This document shows, piece by piece, positions 15,860-25,500 of a stretch of DNA of 45,285 nt; position 1 is the stretch's first letter; each line of letters opens with the position of its first letter. This stretch comes from Merismopedia glauca CCAP 1448/3 (GTDB taxonomy: Bacteria; Cyanobacteriota; Cyanobacteriia; Cyanobacteriales; CCAP-1448), in the NCBI RefSeq assembly GCF_003003775.1, contig NZ_PVWJ01000029.1, forward strand, positions 1 through 45,285. The letters run 5' to 3'. The position numbers were made by a program, and so were the translations under genes. The notes under the pieces were generated by a model. It was not told the origin of the DNA. It saw only the letters and a list, made by a program, of their open reading frames with translations, and did not search any database.

Positions 15860-17668
15860 CTAAGCGCGACGTGGCAACAATGGCATAGGATTAACAGCCT
15901 GTTTACCGTCAGGACGAATTTCAAAGTGTACATGAGGCCCTGTTGAACGCCCAGTATTTCCTGACATAGAAATTACGTCGCCTTGCTGTACTTCTTGACC
16001 TACCTGCACTATCAATTGACTGTTATGACCATAACGGGTCACAGAGCCATTGGGATGTTTAATCTCTACTAGGTTTCCATAACCGCCAACCCATCCTGAC
16101 CGAATCACAATACCTGGAGCAGCAGCGCGAACTGGAGTACCAATTGCTGCCGCCAAATCGATTCCGGCATGGAGCCTACCCCAACGTTTTCCAAAACCAG
16201 AGGTAACTACAGCGTTAACTGGCCAAGTATAAGTAACATTGGCTGAAGGATTAAGAAACTGGTCTTTGAGTTGTTGTTGAGATGGAGAAGTTGGAATATT
16301 GGAATTATAGTCATCAGTACCCAGAGGAGCAGTGGCTAAATTTCTCCCCCTACGCTGATTTGGGACAAAGTTAGTGGCTGGTGCGGGGACAGGAATTTCA
16401 ATCGCTCCTGTTTCTAGTGGTAAGCTATCCCCTTGACGAATGGGTAGTGGTGTTGATGACTGAGTTTGGGTAGAAATTCTTCTAGTTTGGTTAGGTGAGG
16501 CTTGAATTTCTAAGCGTGATGAAGAAGTCGAACCCCAAGTTGGCTTAACAACTGTATAATTTTCTGGTTTTGGTACGGGGATTTCAATTGCTCCTGTAGT
16601 CGCAACTTCTGACTGATTATCAGTAGGTATTGCCGAACTAGGTTGCGTTGTAGCCACCGTATCTGGGTCTGGTACAGTAATTGGCACCGCTTCTGGAATA
16701 GCTTGAGCCACCAGAGTTTGCACCTCTGTCTCTTCTTTGAGGGTTTCTATTTCAGCTTGTAATTCGTTGGCATTTGGCTCTTCTGCGATGGAATCGCTGG
16801 GAATTGAGTTATTTGCCTGGGAATCTGGAACTACACTTTCTGGCTGGGAAGTCAGATTTTTCTCTGCTTCTGGCGCTTGGGCATCGACAGATGTATCTGA
16901 GGAAGGTACAATCAACCCTTGATTAGTTTGGAGAGATGCTTTTGTATCTAAACTATTCAATTTAGCCAACTGTGTGACTGAAGTATCATAACTTTGAGCA
17001 ATAGTTTCTAATGTATCTCCAGATTTGACTTGATAGATAACTTTAGGTGTTGATGTAGCTAATACTTCTGCTGCTGATGGCTGTGGAATTAGGTCAACTG
17101 GTTCTTTAATCAAACTTTTAGCTGGTAATTGGTTTCCAGAATCTGGATTAGTCAGATTCGCAACTACTTTTGGCTGTTTGACGCTTGTTACTACGACTGT
17201 CTCTGTAACTGAGTTTGATGTCTTGGATTCAACGGCTACTGGTGTAGGCTCCTGTACGGCTGCTGTTGGCACTGCTACTTCGCTTACATTGGTAGTGTCA
17301 ACTGATTGAGGCTTCAGGCTGTTGGTAGATGCTGCTGAAGAGATAGAGGCTTCGGATGTTACTGGCGTGTTAGTTGCAGAGGACTCTTTCTCTGTTGGAC
17401 TATTTTCCAGACTTGACAAGGCTTCAGTTTGATTGGCAATCCCGAATTCTTCGGCTGCCATGACTTTTTGTTCTTTCTGAGATAGCACCATTCCTGATGC
17501 TGCCATCGCTATAGCCAATCCAATTGTGGTGGCAGATGTACGTACCCGACGAGTTAGTTCTGGGTACAAGGCTTGGGGGTTATCTTTCGATTGGAAACTG
17601 CTAACCCCTTCGTTGTCTATGGCACAAGAAGGAACTGAGCCAATCTTTTGTGTGAATGCGCGTTTCAA
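15860..17668 (-). CDS. LysM-domain M23 peptidase (NlpD/murein hydrolase-like)
   Basis: This is a 602-aa envelope protein. A cytoplasmic N-terminus is followed by one TM/signal anchor (about 45-65, TTIGLAIAMAASGMVLS), a long S/T/P/Q-rich linker, one LysM (about 213-256, YQVKSGDTLETIAQSYD), another linker in which ATGAIEIPVPKP and ETGAIEIPVPAP are internal repeats, and a C-terminal M23 domain (about 485-595). The zinc ligands of lysostaphin-type enzymes are intact (HAGIDLA and GPHVHFEIR), so it should cleave peptidoglycan cross-bridges, unlike degenerate EnvC/NlpD activators. The start is TTG, fixed by a very strong SD AGGAGG six bases upstream. The likely role is cell division or cell-wall remodelling. 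Confidence 0.88.
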   Translation of the reverse strand: MKRAFTQKIGSVPSCAIDNEGVSSFQSKDNPQALYPELTRRVRTSATTIGLAIAMAASGMVLSQKEQKVMAAEEFGIANQTEALSSLENSPTEKESSATNTPVTSEASISSAASTNSLKPQSVDTTNVSEVAVPTAAVQEPTPVAVESKTSNSVTETVVVTSVKQPKVVANLTNPDSGNQLPAKSLIKEPVDLIPQPSAAEVLATSTPKVIYQVKSGDTLETIAQSYDTSVTQLAKLNSLDTKASLQTNQGLIVPSSDTSVDAQAPEAEKNLTSQPESVVPDSQANNSIPSDSIAEEPNANELQAEIETLKEETEVQTLVAQAIPEAVPITVPDPDTVATTQPSSAIPTDNQSEVATTGAIEIPVPKPENYTVVKPTWGSTSSSRLEIQASPNQTRRISTQTQSSTPLPIRQGDSLPLETGAIEIPVPAPATNFVPNQRRGRNLATAPLGTDDYNSNIPTSPSQQQLKDQFLNPSANVTYTWPVNAVVTSGFGKRWGRLHAGIDLAAAIGTPVRAAAPGIVIRSGWVGGYGNLVEIKHPNGSVTRYGHNSQLIVQVGQEVQQGDVISMSGNTGRSTGPHVHFEIRPDGKQAVNPMPLLPRRA

Positions 17669-18329
17669 GAACGACCTCCTACTACGTTATGACGAGCGCT
17701 TAGGTGTTGCTGGGAACTTACGTGTTTTACTGACCTTAGTCTCACGCAAACCACAAGTTCAACTCACCACCATCATCGGCTGTCAAATTCTTTAGCCAAT
17801 ATGGGCGCACCCGATTGGTTTACACAAGTTTACACGATCTTTGAACAATTTGGCTAATCTTAGTTACTTCTAGGTTAACCACAGCTAATAGTGATGGTAT
17901 CGATCATGAATTAAGTTGATAATCCCGACTATTTACCTGGTTTATTGTCCATAGTGTGCAAACTGAGGGTGATTTCACTAACTTCTTGGCTGTTGACCTC
18001 CAGAATTTGTTGTGTATTTTGATAACATTTGTACCTATGAAAACACTGTATTTGTCTCTTTGACTGACTAACAACCGTAGAACTACCGAGCATTGACCAT
18101 GCTATGGGCTAGAATTTAGGAAATTTTACTCAACTGGATCTTCCTTAGTTCCTTGTAATTCTACTGGTTGGGAGTTATTGCCAAGATGAATAGAATTTAC
18201 CAATTTATTTCCCAAATGATGTGGTTATTGTGATATGAATTTCTTATGTAAGTTATCTAGTTCCTAATAAAAGTAATCCTGATATATTTATCGGTTTATC
18301 TGCCTTAATTTCCCTTAAATTCAAGATTT
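17669..18329. other. Gene-free 660-bp intergenic region
   Basis: It contains the leader and promoter of the M23 peptidase gene (minus strand) and the sequence upstream of it as far as the trmL 3' end. I looked for a ydaO/c-di-AMP riboswitch, known before cell-wall hydrolases, and found no match to its conserved core. No coding-like frame, tRNA or clear inverted repeat was seen. Confidence 0.5.
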
Positions 18330-18806
18330 TTAAAAGGTTGAGAGCGATCCTAGATACCCTAATTGACGTTGAGCTTCAAATAGACCTACAGCCACACTGA
18401 CCGAAAGATTGAAGCTACGCACCCCCTTTTCTTGGATGGGGATATATACAGTCGCATCACAAGCATTAAGGACATCTGGAGGTAACCCTTGAGTTTCACT
18501 ACCAAATAATAGCCAATCGGTAGAGAGAAACTGAAACTCACTATAGTTGTATTTCCCTCCAGTACTAAAACCTATTTGTCTACCACCAAGTTGCTGACAG
18601 GTTTCTCTAAAATCTTCTATCGATTGGTGATGATGAAGTTTAACGTATGGCCAATAATCTAAACCTGCTCGTTTGAGATAGCGATCGCTGATTTCAAAAC
18701 CTAATGGTTCAACTAAGTGCAACTCCGTCGCAGTCGCCGCACAAGTACGGGCTATATTACCTGTATTTGGGGGAATCTGTGGATGAACCAACACCACTCT
18801 CGGCAT
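18330..18806 (-). CDS. trmL: tRNA (cytidine/uridine-34-2'-O)-methyltransferase TrmL
   Basis: This SPOUT-class enzyme 2'-O-methylates the wobble base of tRNA-Leu isoacceptors using SAM. The 158-aa sequence has HPQIPPNTGNIARTCAAT at the N-terminus, FGSETQGLP (the SAM-binding trefoil loop) and IPIQEKGVRSFNLSVSVAVGLFEA at the C-terminus, all family signatures. The length is typical of the minimal homodimeric TrmL. It is monocistronic as far as can be seen. Confidence 0.93.
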   Translation of the reverse strand: MPRVVLVHPQIPPNTGNIARTCAATATELHLVEPLGFEISDRYLKRAGLDYWPYVKLHHHQSIEDFRETCQQLGGRQIGFSTGGKYNYSEFQFLSTDWLLFGSETQGLPPDVLNACDATVYIPIQEKGVRSFNLSVSVAVGLFEAQRQLGYLGSLSTF

Positions 18807-19007
18807 GGATTTGCTGCCTTTACTTTATGTTTAGCTGTTTCGGGGAATATTATATATTTTTTTAATATGTTGATTGATTAGAAATACTTATTGTTTGCGT
18901 AAATTCATCATGATTTTGCTCGGTTCTGAGGGTATAAAATCGAGTTTTAAAGGTAAATTTAGGCTAATTTTAAGTAAATATGCACTTTAGTAAGTTTTTG
19001 AAGATTT

Positions 19008-20153
19008 CTAAGCTAAAGTAGCTAATCCCTGACAGAGTTTTCCCTCTAGTTCAGTTTCTTGGCGTTCTAAATCGGCGATCGCTAACTGGATAACGGTATC
19101 AGGATCTAGACCGCGATCGCAAGCTGAAAGCCATTGTTGGGCTGTATTACCCTCTCTGAGGATCTTTTGAAGTGGGGATAGGAAACAAGCGAAACCCTTA
19201 CTTAAAGCAATTGGTCTAACTTGCTCGTAAATTTCAGCAATCCAGTCTTTAGCTGATATAGTACGCCCATCTTGCCAATGCTGTAGCTGTGCATCTAGAC
19301 TGCTTTGAGCCGCTAAGGTTTCGTTAGTATCAGTTAATTCGACTAATTCTTCAGGAGTAAATTGGCTGCTGAGTAGAGGATCGAGTTCTGGTTGACAGAG
19401 TAATTGGTAAATTCTGGCTTCAATTAAAGCTGTGACAGCTAATAAAGAGATTGGATCGGCAACTAGGTCGCAAATCCTTAATTCTAAGCGATTGATATCG
19501 TAAGGGCGACGATTACCATTAGGGCGGACAGAAGACCATAAATGGCGGACGTTTTGCATGGTTTTAGCAGCTAGCTGCTCTTGCGTCCATTTAATAAAAT
19601 GGGAGTGACTGCTAAAAATGGGAACATGGGTAGGGGTTTTGGGAAATACCGCCCAACGGCTGGAATGGTAACCTGTAATTTTACCGTCTAGAAATGGGGA
19701 AGCTGCGCTCAAAGCTAAGTATAAGGGTGCTTCGACTCGCACTAGACGACAAGCGCGCAAAATTTGCTCTGGATCATCTAAACCAATATTAATATGGACG
19801 CTAGCTGTAACTACCTTAGTACCGTAAGTTTGCTCGATATATGTATGGTAAGGGTTAGATGGATCGGAACGCCAAAAGCGATCGCTCCCACCCAAAGATA
19901 GAGTACTTCCTGGGATTAAGGTATAATTGCCGATTTTTTGTAAATAAGCCCGTAAATTCCGTCTAGGTGTCAGTAAAGCACACAATAATTGGTCGTAAGA
20001 GTGGAGAGGAGCCGTGGTATATTCTACGTTGCGGCTGTCTGGTTCTGTGATAAAGCCATCTAGATCGGCAACAATGCGATCAGATAACCCAACGATATTT
20101 CCTTGGGGAGTACCTGTGTAAATCTCGATTTCAAAGCCTTTGGATAACAGCAC
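19008..20153 (-). CDS. gshA: Glutamate--cysteine ligase, cyanobacterial type
   Basis: It catalyses gamma-glutamylcysteine formation, the first step of glutathione synthesis. The sequence has the cyanobacterial GCL pattern: LLSKGFEIEIYTGTPQGNIVG, DLDGFITEPDSRNVEYTTAP (metal-binding Glu), TASVHINIG, PNGNRRPYDINRLELRICDL. I place the start at GTG 20153 (VLLSKGFEIEI), because CAGGAG stands six bases upstream and family members begin here. A longer frame to 20249 adds 32 residues encoded by a heptamer repeat and is an artefact. The final length is 381 aa, normal for the family. It lies downstream of an HDAC-family gene on the same strand. Confidence 0.88.
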   Translation of the reverse strand: MLLSKGFEIEIYTGTPQGNIVGLSDRIVADLDGFITEPDSRNVEYTTAPLHSYDQLLCALLTPRRNLRAYLQKIGNYTLIPGSTLSLGGSDRFWRSDPSNPYHTYIEQTYGTKVVTASVHINIGLDDPEQILRACRLVRVEAPLYLALSAASPFLDGKITGYHSSRWAVFPKTPTHVPIFSSHSHFIKWTQEQLAAKTMQNVRHLWSSVRPNGNRRPYDINRLELRICDLVADPISLLAVTALIEARIYQLLCQPELDPLLSSQFTPEELVELTDTNETLAAQSSLDAQLQHWQDGRTISAKDWIAEIYEQVRPIALSKGFACFLSPLQKILREGNTAQQWLSACDRGLDPDTVIQLAIADLERQETELEGKLCQGLATLA

Positions 20154-20162
20154 GTCAACTCC

Positions 20163-20213
20163 TGGGAGTAGGGAATCGGGAATCGGGAGTAGGGAATCGG
20201 GGATTGGGAGTCG
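20163..20213. repeat. GGGAATC heptamer repeat abutting the gshA ribosome binding site
   Basis: About seven units of GGGAATC / GGGAGTA lie immediately upstream of the gshA SD. The array has no stop in the gshA frame, so it creates an apparent N-terminal extension (PIPDSLLPIPDSLL). Confidence 0.8.
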
Positions 20214-20256
20214 TGGGGACAAGGGAGAAAGAGTTTTGACACTCAACACCCAACAC

Positions 20257-21180
20257 TCAACATAACTTATACAGTCGATAAACTTGAGTTGCGGCTCGGT
20301 GTAATAAAGAGTGGCGATACACTAGACTATCCATACAATCAGCATAGCCGCCGCCAATGACGCTAGCAACTGGGTATCCTGAAGCGAGACAAGTACTCAA
20401 AACCTGCATATCTCTGCGAAATATACCTGTATCTGTGAGGGCTAACTTACCCAAGCGATCGCCGATGTGGGGATCTACTCCTGCATCATAGAATACCAAA
20501 TCTGGTTGGACTTGGGATAGAAGATCGGGTAGATAGGTGTCTAGGGTTTGTAAGTAAGCATCATCTTCCATTCCTATAGGTAGAGGTACATCTAAATCGC
20601 TTTTTTGCTTGGTTCCAGGAAAATTCGCCTCACAGTGCATGGAGAAAGTAAATACGCTATCGTCATCTTGGAAGGTAAAAGCGGTTCCGTCTCCTTGATG
20701 GACATCTAGATCGATGATCAAGATTTTCTCTACTAAACCCAATTTTTGCACCACACGAGCAGCGATCGCCAAATCGTTAAAGATACAAAATCCCGAACCA
20801 TAGCTAGGAAAAGCATGATGGGTTCCTCCGGCTGTATTGCAAGCTAAACCACATTTAATAGCCAGTTGAGCCGCCAGAATCGTTCCTCCTACTGCAATCC
20901 AAGTCCGATTGGCTAAAGCTGAACTCCAGGGTAAACCAATTCGCCGTTGAGCCTTCAGATCTAGAGTACCTTGACAGTAAGCTCGAACGTAATCTGGCGT
21001 ATGGACTAATTCGATCCATTCTGTAGGAGGATGTGTGGGGATGGCAAATTGTTCTGGTTCCGCTACCCCATCACTAATTAGCAGTTCGTATAGTTTCCGA
21101 AATTTCACCATCGGAAACCGATGTCCTTCTGGTAAAGGTGCTACATAATCGGGATGGTAGACAATAGGTAAATCGGTCAT
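20257..21180 (-). CDS. Zn-dependent deacetylase of the histone deacetylase / acetylpolyamine amidohydrolase family
   Basis: This is a 307-aa arginase-fold hydrolase. The catalytic pieces are present: NTAGGTHHAFPSYGSGFC with the tandem His general acid-base pair, IDLDVHQGDGTAFTF with Zn ligands Asp and His, YDAGVDPHIGD with the third Zn ligand, and GGGYADCMDSL near the end, where the usual GGYG Tyr position reads GGYA. It resembles the HDAC11-like bacterial class. Bacterial members deacetylate polyamines, protein lysines or small molecules; the substrate here is unknown. It ends seven bases before the region leading to gshA, with which it may be co-transcribed. Confidence 0.9.
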   Translation of the reverse strand: MTDLPIVYHPDYVAPLPEGHRFPMVKFRKLYELLISDGVAEPEQFAIPTHPPTEWIELVHTPDYVRAYCQGTLDLKAQRRIGLPWSSALANRTWIAVGGTILAAQLAIKCGLACNTAGGTHHAFPSYGSGFCIFNDLAIAARVVQKLGLVEKILIIDLDVHQGDGTAFTFQDDDSVFTFSMHCEANFPGTKQKSDLDVPLPIGMEDDAYLQTLDTYLPDLLSQVQPDLVFYDAGVDPHIGDRLGKLALTDTGIFRRDMQVLSTCLASGYPVASVIGGGYADCMDSLVYRHSLLHRAATQVYRLYKLC

Positions 21181-21212
21181 GAACAGATCGTATCAGAGCT
21201 AAACTACTAGTT

Positions 21213-21641
21213 TTAGAATAGTTTCTGCTTCTTGACGGCTAGTTCAAAACCGTGATTATTTGTGTTAACGCAGCGTAATCGAGATCGACTCACGTTACAC
21301 GAGAAAGCGGCTTCTATCACCCATTTTTTTCCATAAGGTAAGACAGCGTAATCGCCGATAACGGTATCGCCAACGCACTTTCTATTGGCTTTACCGACAG
21401 CATTCATCTCAAAATAATTTCCCCAATCAAACTCACAATTTGCTGGTTTTGGAGGAATTTGGGCAGTATTTCGCTTCATGTCGCACCGCAAATTAACTTC
21501 ATTAGTAACACTGTTTTTGAAGGCTAGACAATGAATATTACCACTGGGGGTTTGAAATGCACCTATTGTTCCAAAATCTTGGGCAAATGCCGGAGCGGCA
21601 AGAGATAGAACCCAAAATACTAATGCAGTTTTAGTTTTCAT
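21213..21641 (-). CDS. Secreted cysteine-containing small protein (DUF6636-like)
   Basis: This is a 142-aa protein with a cleavable signal peptide ending APAFAQ (about 1-21). The mature part carries FQTPSGNIHC, LRCDM, NCEFDWGNYF, KCVGDTV, YGKKW, FSCNVSRSRLRCVNTNNHGFEL, a six-Cys pattern I associate with DUF6636 proteins. The cysteines probably form disulfides in the periplasm. The function is unknown. It is followed after a 32-nt gap by the deacetylase gene on the same strand. Confidence 0.75.
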   Translation of the reverse strand: MKTKTALVFWVLSLAAPAFAQDFGTIGAFQTPSGNIHCLAFKNSVTNEVNLRCDMKRNTAQIPPKPANCEFDWGNYFEMNAVGKANRKCVGDTVIGDYAVLPYGKKWVIEAAFSCNVSRSRLRCVNTNNHGFELAVKKQKLF

Positions 21642-21672
21642 GAATTTTCGCCTACTTGAGCTTTAAAAGGTT

Positions 21673-22449
21673 TTAAAAATTACTTTTTAGCCATAAATGA
21701 ACTATTTTCCGATCGGGATTCCAAATCAAGAATACATGAACGCCATCTTGTCCGCGATCTGCGAAAGGGAATTCTGAGGTTGCGTAAACCTGGGTTTTGG
21801 GAGAAAGGACGGGATGCCACCAGTAGGGAGATTGCTCGATAAAATCTTGTGGTAACTGGTTTTGAGGCAGTTTTATAGGTTGGACTCCCAGATTAGCTTT
21901 GAGGCGCAGAAAATCTTGAGGAGTAAGACTAGCTTGCCAAATATATTCCGAATCCAGAAAATGGGAAATGGTGTAGCTGTAACTATCCCTGACTGGGATT
22001 TGCGCCTGAGTCAGCGTTTCTTGGACAATAGATGGGGGTTTGTGGTTAAAGGCGGGGAAATCTCTAGAGCGTGCATACATGATGCTAATACCTGTGGCGA
22101 TCGCGATCCCTCCCGCCCATAAAATCTGTGGTATCTTAAGCTGACGCAGAACCCGTTTAACTCGATTGAGTTTTCCTTGGCGATCGAGCCAATTATAGAC
22201 AAAAATGGTAATTGCAGTCGTCAAAAAGGGGGATAATGCCCATGTCACAGGAGGTAACAGCAGGAATAATAAACTCCAAGGCTGAAAAATAATGCCCATA
22301 GCAGCGATAAGCGCTGGTACAGCAGCCATGATGGGATCGTCTCTAAAAATATAGATCGTAAAAGCGATCGCCCCACAAACACTCACCAAAATATTGAGCG
22401 CCAGAACAATAACGATGGAGAAAAGGCGCTGACGGAGTATTTTAGTCAT
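21673..22449 (-). CDS. Membrane protein of unknown function
   Basis: The start is placed at ATG 22449 (MTKILRQRLFSIVIV); an upstream TTG at 22491 gives an unlikely soluble 14-residue extension. The first about 100 residues hold three or four hydrophobic helices, a further helix lies near 115-135, and the last about 110 residues are a soluble domain rich in aromatic residues (DSEYIWQASLTPQDFLRL, YWWHPVL, FLIWNPDRKIVHLW). I do not recognise the family. The soluble tail resembles ligand-sensing or lipoprotein-like domains only superficially. Confidence 0.65.
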   Translation of the reverse strand: MTKILRQRLFSIVIVLALNILVSVCGAIAFTIYIFRDDPIMAAVPALIAAMGIIFQPWSLLFLLLPPVTWALSPFLTTAITIFVYNWLDRQGKLNRVKRVLRQLKIPQILWAGGIAIATGISIMYARSRDFPAFNHKPPSIVQETLTQAQIPVRDSYSYTISHFLDSEYIWQASLTPQDFLRLKANLGVQPIKLPQNQLPQDFIEQSPYWWHPVLSPKTQVYATSEFPFADRGQDGVHVFLIWNPDRKIVHLWLKSNF

Positions 22450-22551
22450 TTTTTTGGACGATCTATAGGTCAATCGACGATCTGAACCCAATTATAAGTG
22501 TCTGTACCCATCAAAATTGCATATTTCCCTTCTTCCTTCTTCCTTATCAAA

Positions 22552-25500
22552 TTATGGTTGAGCGCTAGTTTGTAACAGCACTTCTCCTTTCATCATCCTT
22601 TGAGCGGCTTCCAACAGAGCTTCTTCGAGATAGGGTTTGGTAAAATAACCTTTAGCTCCCAAATCTGCGGCTATTTGTCTGTGACGATCTGCGCCTCGCG
22701 AGGTGAGCATACCTACAGGTAAATGATTTAACGTCTCATCCTTTTGAATTCGCGATAAGAGTTCCAAACCGTCCATTCTCGGCATTTCTATATCGCAGAA
22801 AATTAGATCGCAAGGTAAACCAGAACGCAATTTATCCCAAGCTTCTTGACCATCTCTGGCTTGTTCGACTCGATAGCCAGCTTTATTAAAGGTCATCGAT
22901 AGCAGTTCGCGAACCGTAATCGAGTCATCGACAATTAAGACTAAGGCTTCGTGCTTATCTTCTTGAATAACTGGTGTAGTAGTTCGATTTGACCAAAGAT
23001 TAGTGTATTCTTTGCGAACTTCTCCTCGGAACAGGTCTATTAGCTCTAGGACATCGGCGATCGGCATGACTCGACCATCCCCTAAAACTGTAGCACCAGC
23101 AATTCCTAATGGTTTGGGTACGGGTGCTGATAGCTGCTTAATCACTATTTCTTGTTCCCCTAACACCCGATCTACTTGGAGTCCAATGTAAGTAGAGCCA
23201 GAACGGATGACAACGATAGATATGCTGTCATCTTCCTTAGTAATGCCATACAAGCTACCACGACTGATTTGGCGATTGTACTTGAGCAATTCGGATAGAG
23301 GACGGAACGGAAGTAGAGTATCGCGCCAAGGAACGCATTTTTCTCCTTCAGCATTAGTTTGCACAATACTTGGAGATAAGTTGAGAGTGTCTTCAACTCC
23401 ATCCATTGAGAAGGCAATACTAGTCTTTTCACTAACACAGCATAAGGCTTTGCAAATAGTTAAGGTTAATGGAAGACGAATCGTAAAAGTAGTACCTTTA
23501 CCCAAGCTAGATTCTACGGTGACGTTACCGCGAATTTCCGTCAAACTGGTTCTGACTACATCTAAACCTACACCTCGACCAGCTAATTCATCAGCTTGAT
23601 CTTTGGTGCTAAATCCAGGGTGGAATAGTAAGTCATAAACGTCAAGTTTAGACATTTCCTTAGCTTGTTCGGCATCGATTAAGCCAATTTTTAGAGCCTT
23701 AGCCTTAACCGTATCGATATTAATCCCCGCACCGTCATCGGAGATAGTAATTAAAGTTTGGTTTCCTTGGTAATTAGCATTAATTGTGACCTTACCGATA
23801 GGTGCTTTTCCAGCAGCTTGACGAGCAGCAGGGGTTTCTAAACCGTGAGCGATCGCGTTATTGAGGATATGATTTAAGGGGTCAGATAGATGCTCTAGCA
23901 GCACTTTGTCAATTAAAGTTTCTCGCCCTTCTACGACTAATTGGACTTGTTTGCCATTTTTCAAGGCATTATCTCTCACACCTCGCTGCAAGCGGTTAAC
24001 AGCTTGAGCAAAGGGCACCATTCGCGACCTGGTTAATCCTTCTTGCAGTTGGCTGGTGACTTGTCTGAGTCTTCTCGCCACATTATCATTTTCATCGACT
24101 ACATACTCAATGTCAGAAGCAGACTCTCGCACTCGCACGATTCTTTCGATCATCTCTTGAGAGATTAAATGGAACTTGGTAAATCTGTCCATTTCCAAGG
24201 GATCGTAATCCTCAGCGTCCGAGTCATTGTGGCTAGCAAAGTTGCTAGCAGATAAAGACTGACGGTTTTGACGGTTAGCGTTAAGAGCCATCTCTAAAAG
24301 CGATCGCTCATAGAGATCTTGCATCCTGCCTCCCAAAAAGCTGAGTTGCTGGATTTGATAGAGTAAATTATCTAATGATTGCCTAATTCTCTCTTGCTCT
24401 TGTTCTAGAGAGTTTCGGTTGACAACTAATTCCCCAACTAAGTTACTTAAACCATCTAGCTGTTTGACGGGAACCCGCATCGTTTGCTCGAAGACTTTGA
24501 CCCTAGGACGAGGTGAGGGATGTCCACTACCAGAGACAGAAGTTGGTGAACCACCTAAATTTTGGTCAGCTTTTTGCAATAAGGATTCTAGATCCGCAAA
24601 ATCATTATTAGCATCTTTCGCTGCGCTGGTTGATAGATCGGAAGCCAATAACATAGCTAATTCGTCTACTTCTGTGGCTTCAGCAGTGCTAGAACTAGAT
24701 TCATTTAATAACGCTTCTAATTCATCCCACCAATTACCTGCTCCGTGAGTTGACATTTGAATCAGCCATTGTTCTATGGCTTCTAACTCATCTACTGAGG
24801 GAGATGAGCGGCGAGTTGAATTTGAATGGGATGGGCGATCGATAACAGTGGCATCTATTGGCTCAAAATTGAGAAATGCGTCTTCTAATAAAGTTGATTC
24901 ATTATCGCTCACCTCTAATTGCGATGGCGATTTATCAATAACAGTGGCATCTATTGGCTCAAAATTGAGGAAAGCGTCTTCTAATAAAGTTGATTCATTA
25001 CTATTAAGCTCGGTTGTCGAATCTATTTTTGGATCTACATTTGATGTTTGGGTTGTTGTATCTATTTGTTCCAAGAAGCTAGTTAGATCGAAGTCATCTG
25101 TACTAGTTTCCTGTGCGTCTAAAAGTGTTTTGTCTTGATTTTCTCGGTCTGAAACTTCTAAATCGAAAGCCAGATCTGATTCTTGCCAAGCCTCGTTTCT
25201 ATCATTATTTTTACCATCAAATAATTCCGATAAAGAGTTTAGTTCATTGGTGCCAATTTCCAATCCTGTGGGGATAATAGAATCACCCTCTAAATGAGAT
25301 GAACCTTGACCTTTTTGTGCTAATGATAATAAAGATTTGCTAACTTTAATCTGTGCTTCTTTCCCTGATAAGAGCAGTTTTTGAGCTTGTTTGATATCTG
25401 TAATAATTGCTTGAGCTAGAGTTGGCAAAGAATTGCTATATTGAGATATGGCAGTAGCGGCCGTAGCGATTAATTCCTGCCATTTCGATAAATGGGACTC

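Noticed and set aside
17669-17880. c-di-AMP (ydaO) riboswitch before the M23 peptidase
   Set aside because: Such switches precede cell-wall hydrolases, but the conserved core elements were not found in the leader.
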